A stretch of 64,000 bases of DNA from Macrothele yani. Taxonomy: Eukaryota; Arthropoda; Arachnida; Araneae; Macrothelidae. Under the pieces are notes generated by a model. It worked only from the letters and a program-made list of their open reading frames with translations. It ran no database searches and had not been told where the DNA came from. Where the stretch lies: the NCBI GenBank assembly GCA_039090855.1, contig CM077011.1, forward strand, positions 20,151,001 through 20,215,000. Direction: 5' to 3'. Positions within the stretch are counted from its first letter, which is position 1, and every line of letters starts with the position of its first letter. A program made the position numbers and the translations under genes. This document shows, piece by piece, positions 57,991 to 64,000 of this stretch.

Positions 57991-58199
57991 TGCTTTGGAT
58001 GCTGTCAGACCGGCAGTCGCGCATGCGCCTCGCGTCTTTTTCCGAATGAGCAAGAAAGATTCGTAAATCGGTCGCCGCGCATCGTTGTTTAGGCAGTGGA
58101 AGCCACGAAAGAACGCTAACGGCGTCTGTTGTTTGACTTGTCACTAAAATCTTTACGGCTCGGCTGCTTTTTGTCATAGATTAATGTTACATACACCTA

Positions 58200-58325
58200 A
58201 ACCTTCATCGACAAATGCTTTATGGAATTAGGCTGAACAAACAGACGGACGCCTACGGGAGACTTTATTTTTTATAGATTAGCCCGAACAAACAGACAGA
58301 CGCCTACAGGAGACTTTATTTTTTA
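58200..58325. repeat. Short tandem duplication, about 55 bp
   Basis: GAACAAACAGACGGACGCCT and GGAGACTTTATTTTTTA occur twice in a row with few differences (58234-58280 and 58286-58325). Confidence 0.85.
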
Positions 58326-59269
58326 CTATGTATGGATTGTATGTATATGTATACATATAATGTGTGTATGTGTGATCGGACCCCCACTCCACCTCAGATT
58401 TTGAAACATGGTTACGCTACTGCCATTCCCCCTGTCGTGAATACCGATAGAATTGGAGGAACGGAGAGCACAGTAGGTGTAAATCTTCAGAACCATAGTT
58501 TTAAGATATTTTGTTTCCAGGAACTTCAAAGGCACTCCCACGCCTTGGCAAAAGTTGAAGAATGAAAAACAAGCGTAAAATTAGAATACTCAATTGATGC
58601 TTGCTCATTCTTATGCATTACGACTGCGTCAAGTAACAGTAAGCATCAGCAGGGTGCAAAGTCCGCACTAGTGAGAGTCAGCTCCGAATACTTTCTTTTC
58701 TTAGAATTTCTAGCAACAGAACTTACGCATAAATGTCACCGCACCTTGATGTTATATGATATACTGACGCGGAAAAACGTGCGATATTCTGCGGCGTCAC
58801 CGCTAGGTAAGTTGACTATCCAAATAATAGAACCCCGCAGTTACAACGGGATAACTTTATAAAACGTCGTTTCACCTGCAGATATCCAGCCAAAGACGAC
58901 ACACACTGCCATCAACTGGAAACCGGTCATTCGCTGATCGAAAGGGCGAATGAACAGAGGTCCAAAGTGCCGAAAGCAAGTTGAGTCCTGAAGAACACCT
59001 TCACATGGCGATGGCTCGTCCGGAAGCGAGGGTAAAAACTTTGATTTTGAAAAACATAAACATAAAACTCCCAAAATTCAGAAACGTTTTATCACGGACT
59101 GATGTAAAAACATTAAAGGAGGAACTTAAGAAAGATAAACGTGGAAATACAGAAAGATAGGTAACAGTTCTTACTCAGAGCGTAAGAATCGAGTTAAGTT
59201 TATGGATAAGTGTATCGACGATAAGTTCCAGTATAGGCTCTCATTGGAGGCCACGTGTACGACTTAGAA

Positions 59270-60175
59270 TAACTTGCGAACCGTATTTTGGACCTTTCTC
59301 CGGAGAGAACGAAGACTGCGTCTGAGTGGTAGGTCATTTTTTATTTCTTTTTTCTGATAGAGACAGGAGAGCATTAGAGGATTGTTACCCGTAATAAGCC
59401 CACCGCGTCGAAAATTAGTGCGAATCTCAATCTGCATCTCCTGACTCCAGTAGCAACGTAAACAGTGTGCAGGGAACTACATTAACAAGGTATTCATGGC
59501 AGAGCTGCTATTGCAAAACCTCTGGTGAATCGGGTGAATGCACAACGGCGACGGCAGTGATGCGCCAGGAGCATACATCGTGGACTGCAGATGCATGAAA
59601 GCGTGTAAAATGGTCGGATGAATCTACACTCGCACTATTCCCCACCACAGGACATGTTTACGTGTGGAGAACACCGTCGAAGCTTACAACCCAGACTGTC
59701 TGCTCCCAACAGTGGATCATGGTGTTGGTTTTGTCATGCTCTGGGCAGTCGTGGTTTTCAGCAGGTCCTCTGATCACCTTGAACGGACGGATGACTGGCA
59801 GCGCGTATGAAACCATTTTGATAGACCAAGTCCATTGAATGGCTCAGGCATTGTTTCCTGAAGGAGTTGCCATCTATCAAGGTGATAACGCCCAAATTCA
59901 TAGCGCTCGGAATGTGCAATCATGGTTTGAGGAAGATGAGGACGAACTTTCACACCTTCCTTTGCCTCCCTAATCTACAGACTTAAATATTATCAAACCA
60001 CTATGGTCTATGTTGTGAAACAGATTAAGATCCCATTTTTTTCCTGCATCTCTCAATGACCTGGAGCAGTAACATCCCACTAACTACCATCCAGATTTTG
60101 TATGCGAGCATTCCAAGGAGGAATCTGGCAGTTTTGAATGCCAAGGTGGTCCCCACACCCTATTCGGTAAGTAAA
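59270..60175 (+). pseudogene. Tc1 transposase, broken
   Basis: Open stretches read K-W-S-D-E-S-T-L near 59610 (first Asp), G-H-V-Y-V-W-R-T-P, S-A-G-P-L-I-T-L-N-G-R near 59765, G-D-N-A-Q-I-H-S-A-R-N near 59885-59915 (second Asp), and S-T-D-L-N-I-I-K-P-L-W near 59980-60005. The last block should contain the catalytic Glu, which is Lys. In-frame stops at about 59838 and 59972 and N-terminal decay also disable it. Terminal repeats were not identified. Confidence 0.8.
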
Positions 60176-60477
60176 ACGTTCTTTTACTAGGTGTTCACAT
60201 TATTGTGTCTAACCCCTGTTTATGATTATTAGATCAAAGTGATAATTCACATTTTTTCCAGTCTCATATCAATCTATGAACACTTTATGAGCTTTCTTTG
60301 CCAGTCTCTTGCGGTGGCAGGTACCAGTTCTCTTTCGCCCATACTTTCATCTGGATGTATTCATGCCTCAACTCGAGAAACGTATCTGAAGCCAGGATTT
60401 CACACCAGGGAAAGAGAATGATTCATGTGAATTTAAAATTTACTTGCAATACATTTCTTTCTTTTGAGTATTAGCCG

Positions 60478-60665
60478 TCCAGATGGCTGAGTGTGAGAAG
60501 CATAGTAGCCTTCTGGCTAGACGTCTGAGCTGGGTTCCAGATAAGGCATGGATGGTGGTGCTTCTCAGATGGCATTGCCTTTCTTCCTTGTTAATTGCCC
60601 TACAGCAGGGATAAACCACTTCATTAGATTTTTACATGGTGGTTGTTAAACCTCGAACGAGAAAA
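60478..60665 (+). mobile_element. Divergent tRNA-derived SINE
   Basis: GTCCAGATGGCTGAGTGTGA resembles a Leu- or Ser-type tRNA head, and GCATGGATGGTGGTGCTT and ATGGTGGTTGTTAAACCTCG follow the main family's body and tail. A weak A tail ends near 60668. Confidence 0.55.
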
Positions 60666-60844
60666 AATTATCTTCATCATTCACTCTTGGCCAACACCGC
60701 CGCTGCCGAACGTACACTAATTTATGAATGACATATTTTATTACATATCTGCTATACTCAGCGTGTACGCAGTGTCCAATGAAACAAACGAAAAATGGAG
60801 ATGATTATTTGAGCAAAACAGTCGCAAATGTTTGTTCAGCATCA

Positions 60845-60922
60845 TCTTGGATTTGACATGCGAACAGAAGAGATGAGCAGCATCTCCTGCTCATCTCTTC
60901 TGTTCGCATGTCAAATCCAAGA
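60845..60922. repeat. Perfect 36-bp palindrome, 6-nt loop
   Basis: The arms 60845-60880 (TCTTGGATTTGACATGCGAA...) and 60887-60922 are exact reverse complements around CATCTC. It lies in otherwise unremarkable DNA. Confidence 0.96.
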
Positions 60923-61857
60923 AAAGAGGCGTCATGTTGGTTGCATGCTATTTTGAATATCACAGGTGCTTGTAAACTAAACAGAAACATACATTTCTCT
61001 CTTAAATGAAAAAAAGGTTGTTTCTGAAACGTAATGGACTCCGAAAAGAAAAAAATAGTGAGAGAAACGAAATTCTTCTCTTTGCAAAGGAAATCAAATA
61101 CGGAGTAGAATCCAAAAGTTCCCTGACTGCGCCTGCACGTCAAAGTACGTGTATCGCGTACTCACTGTGATTATTGGATTACGTTAAGATATTATTCCCC
61201 TCTCACAGGGAAATTGGTTTCGTCCATCTACGTTACGCGCTCGCTGTGGTACATCCAGGTATTGTGGGGAACTTACGCAGTGTTCGGCGATTGATGAAAA
61301 AGGTCGTTTTTTGAGCAACGCGTTAACATTTAATTTGGCTTTTATTTGAGCAAACGTTCAACAGAAACTTACGAGATGTTGAAGGAAGTTCATGGCGAAA
61401 ACACCCTGCCGCGGTCACAAACATTCAATTGGCATCGACGCTTCGGAGAAGGAAGAAAAAGGTCGAAGACGACGAACGAAGCGGGCGGCCAGTGACCGCT
61501 CGCACGGCTGAAAAAATGTCGAAGGTTGCGGCCATCGTACACAACAACAGACAACAAACGATTAAGCAAATAGCAGAGGCTGCTGGGATATCGGAGACTA
61601 AGTGTCAACGAATACTAACAGGTGATCTGAAGGTGCACCAGGTGTGTCAAAACCTCATCCCACGCATGTTAACTGGAGATTAGTTGGCCATACGGATGAA
61701 AATGGAGGGCGATCTCGTAACCGCCGCCGACTAAGAACCACAATTTCTTAGAAGAATCACAACGGGCGGTGAAAACAGTGCTTCTTCGATCCGCAGGCTA
61801 TGCGTGCATCAGCTACGCGGAAATCGCCGCCGTCTCCACGCAAGCATAAATTCCGCA

Positions 61858-61909
61858 GATATCGCGGGGAAAGGCAGGATTGAATAATCCTGCCTTTCCC
61901 CGCGATATC
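61858..61909. repeat. Perfect 24-bp palindrome, 4-nt loop
   Basis: GATATCGCGGGGAAAGGCAG plus GATT (61858-61881) is exactly inverted at 61886-61909 around GAAT. It lies at the junction inside the mariner pseudogene. Confidence 0.95.
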
Positions 61910-61910
61910 C

Positions 61911-61980
61911 AGGGTATTATACAGGTCTTCCTCGACATCCAGGGTATTATACAGGTCTTCTTCGACATCCAGGGTATTAT
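61911..61980. repeat. 30-bp tandem repeat, 2.3 copies
   Basis: AGGGTATTATACAGGTCTTC then CTCGACATCC repeats at 61911 and 61941, with a third start at 61971. It adjoins the palindrome. Confidence 0.93.
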
Positions 61981-62544
61981 TCATTTTAAATTTATACCTG
62001 AATGACCCACTCTCAACAAGGAGCTCACTTTCTACATCATGCAATGCACACGTGAGTCTACCCGCAAGAAGAAGCTTCAACTGTGGGGCGATAAATCGTG
62101 GGTGCTGTTGCACGACAATGCACCGGCACACATGCCACTCCTCGTTCGTTCGTTTCTCACCAAGACAAGAACTGTTGTCCGCTCACAAACACCGTACTCA
62201 CCTGACCTCACTCCCTGCGACTTCCAGCTCTTCCTGAACTGACACGTCAACTTCCGATTTGTCGCTTTTCGAGCGCAGACGTGAAAAACGCATCGCTCAT
62301 TGCACTGAAGGACAATGCAAAAAAAAGTGTTCCAGAAGCGCTTCGACGAACTCCACAATCGATGAAAGAAGTGCGTTGTTGCAAGAGGGTATTACTTTGA
62401 AGGAGGATGTGCTTCAGCTTTGTAACTCTTTACTATCTATCGACTTACGAACCCAGTTCGGCAACTTCCGGTTCCTACCTCGCACACTTAAGCCATTCCT
62501 CCAACAGGAGCATATTTGTCTCCCGTCCCAGAAAGGTGAATGAT

Positions 62545-63200
62545 GAGCTCACAATTTGTCCACGTATTGTTTTTAACATGGATTTCTATGATCCAGCTAC
62601 TGAGTCGCTTTGCTTCAAGGCTTCATGCCGAAAAGGGCGTAACTAAAGTATTATATCCAAACTATCTCACAACTCGGTTAACATACCAGGAAGAAAACAA
62701 TCTCGGTAGAATGTCGCACATCTGCTTTTCCAGAGACAAAATGCCCGTCTTCAAGCAGCAAATTAATATTATATCGACGTTCCAGAACATGCTAAAAAGC
62801 CCCATTTTGTTTTCAGTTTGAAAGAGCATCTTCAAAGTTACTGATATTGCAGCGATGATGGTCGTGAGAAAGCGATTATTAGCAAACCTACCTGTATCCT
62901 AATAGCTGATGCGTCCGACTTCGGTCGAAATGCTTTCTTCTCTCCTTTACGGCTTTTGCTTATGCCACTTTTCCTACTGTATAGCATAAGCAGTGCCCGT
63001 TTTCGAGTTAACAACTAATAAACCAACCGCGATTGATCTAAGACCTCTACGCTCAACCTCAGGTACACCGAAAGACTTAACAGAAAAAAGAGCTGATAAA
63101 TTCGACTATCTTTGACGGCGTATTAAAGATATGTACATTGGTATCTTCCAACGTCATTACTTTCTCCACTAGATGGCGTTCTTTAGCAGGGTAATTTGAA
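62545..63200. other. No gene seen
   Basis: No recognisable domain, RNA gene or repeat. Confidence 0.45.
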
Positions 63201-63214
63201 CTTTTATTTTATTT

Positions 63215-63400
63215 TTTGATAGGTGTTTAACGATCACCGTGAGCAAATCAATTGGATATAAGCAGTCGCCCGTCCCTAATGTAGGGCCAGTGGTCCCAGG
63301 GAAGGAAAAGAGCTAGTGCCTTAAGCCAAACATTACATCCATGCCTCATTACGATTGGAACACGGACCCATCTTGGACGAACGGTCAGTAGCTAGCACTT
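63215..63400 (-). mobile_element. tRNA-derived SINE, degraded head
   Basis: Reverse complement of the main family: GGTGTTTAACGATCACCGTG, TATAAGCAGTCGCCCGTCCC, TTACATCCATGCCTCA. The tRNA-like head on the right runs into a tandem duplication at 63384. Confidence 0.78.
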
Positions 63401-63506
63401 CCCAGCAAAAACACTAGTGTTGGGAAACTGCTGGCCTCCAGCGGTCAGTAGCTAGCACTTCCCAGCAGCAAAAACACTAGTGTTGGGAAACTGTTGGCCT
63501 CCAGCT
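63384..63506. repeat. ~60-bp tandem duplication
   Basis: GGTCAGTAGCTAGCACTTCC, AGCAAAAACACTAGTGTTGG and GAAACTGCTGGCCTCCAGC occur twice in succession, the second with an extra AGC. It begins at the SINE head. Confidence 0.92.
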
Positions 63507-64000
63507 GGCAGTGATGGGTCACTGATGGCTGAAATCTGCCGCTCACGGCCCAGTAGCGGTCCGTTGGCAATCATTGACGGCCATAATGCATCGCCGTGAA
63601 TTGCGGGCCACCAAGCAAATGCCACTAGTGGCCCGTAGCTGGCAACCGATTAAACCCCAACAGCAGTTGGAAGCAGCAGTATTGGTGCACGCGCAGAAGC
63701 AACATGTGCTGTGTCTCTCCTGGTACCAGTTAGTTGAAGAATACGCCATCACCATCATGTTATTTTAATGGATGTCAAGAAAAAAACATATGTAGAGAGG
63801 CGAGTTAATTTGCTAATGAAATGCCACGTCGACGAAGATATCAGATTAAGCTTTGAAATACTAGATTACAGCCACAAAATACACCCACTCCATTCCCATG
63901 AATCACAAGAAATAATTTATGTGTAATATTTCGTTTCAACATTCATTAAACAGCTTGAAACAAAAGTCCTGAAAAAAACATTAAAAAAGGGTTATGTTGA

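Larger units (their letters stand above)
61325..62540 (+). pseudogene. Mariner (DD34D) transposase, rearranged
   Basis: The N-terminal half reads Y-E-M-L-K-E-V-H-G-E-N, F-N-W-H-R-R-F-G-E-G-R and R-S-G-R-P-V-T-A-R-T (61370-61510), a mariner helix-turn-helix domain. After 61690 the expected first-Asp region is replaced by about 330 bp that hold a palindrome and a 30-bp repeat. It resumes near 62060 with L-L-H-D-N-A-P-A-H (second Asp) and Y-S-P-D-L-T-P-C-D-F (third Asp), with 34 residues between the two Asp, the mariner DD34D spacing. The C-terminus is frameshifted (G-Y-Y-F-E-G-G near 62390). Confidence 0.82.

Overview
The window looks like nuclear DNA of an arthropod with a large, transposon-rich, AT-rich genome. 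The reasons are two phase-matched, intron-flanked exons of a teneurin gene, many Tc1/mariner transposases, two Penelope-like retroelements with GIY-YIG domains, a Helitron, piggyBac-type MITEs, tRNA-derived SINEs and RTE-like LINE remnants. There are no bacterial-style operons. The exact taxon cannot be fixed from the sequence alone.

The only confidently recognised host gene is teneurin (Ten-m/Ten-a) on the minus strand. One exon lies at 35444-35709 and the next at 17453-17755, separated by a 17.7 kb intron. Both have good splice sites and phase 0 at the shared junction. No other teneurin exon was found, so the rest of the gene lies outside the window or in pieces too divergent to see. Everything else is intronic or flanking mobile and repetitive DNA.

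Layout. 1-2116: 23-bp minisatellite running into a Tc1 transposase C-terminus. 2709-4623: DD41D mariner-like element with 137-bp inverted repeats and a SINE inside it. 6042-8827: a Tc1 element split by a second, oppositely oriented Tc1. 9717-10600: foldback element plus a 31-34 bp repeat array. 12308-15485: Tc1, a DD41D fragment and a 118-bp satellite. 17.4-18.5 kb: teneurin exon and hairpin MITE. 20-27.3 kb: Tc1 fragments, a ~320-bp tandem array and a ~55-bp minisatellite inside a Tc1. 28.3-30.8 kb: two LINE reverse-transcriptase remnants. 31.1-33.7 kb: a CRE-like motif cluster and a Helitron with its 3' terminus. 34.5-38.5 kb: piggyBac-type MITE, teneurin exon, Penelope element. 41-42.3 kb: second Penelope fragment. 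43.9-44.8 kb: mariner-like element. 46.4-52.1 kb: a dense stack of LINE, Tc1, Tc1, MITE, MITE and nested Tc1. 53.4-55.8 kb: MITE, LINE and Tc1. 59-63.5 kb: Tc1, SINEs, mariner and perfect palindromes.

No transposase or reverse transcriptase here is intact. Most carry frameshifts, stops or lost catalytic residues. In pairs of related Tc1 copies, four stop codons are CGA in one copy and TGA in the other, which fits CpG deamination. The most unusual object is the 23-bp array: its unit encodes the Tc1 F-Q-Q-D catalytic motif, and the array ends exactly where the rest of a Tc1 transposase resumes, as if it expanded in place from transposase coding DNA.
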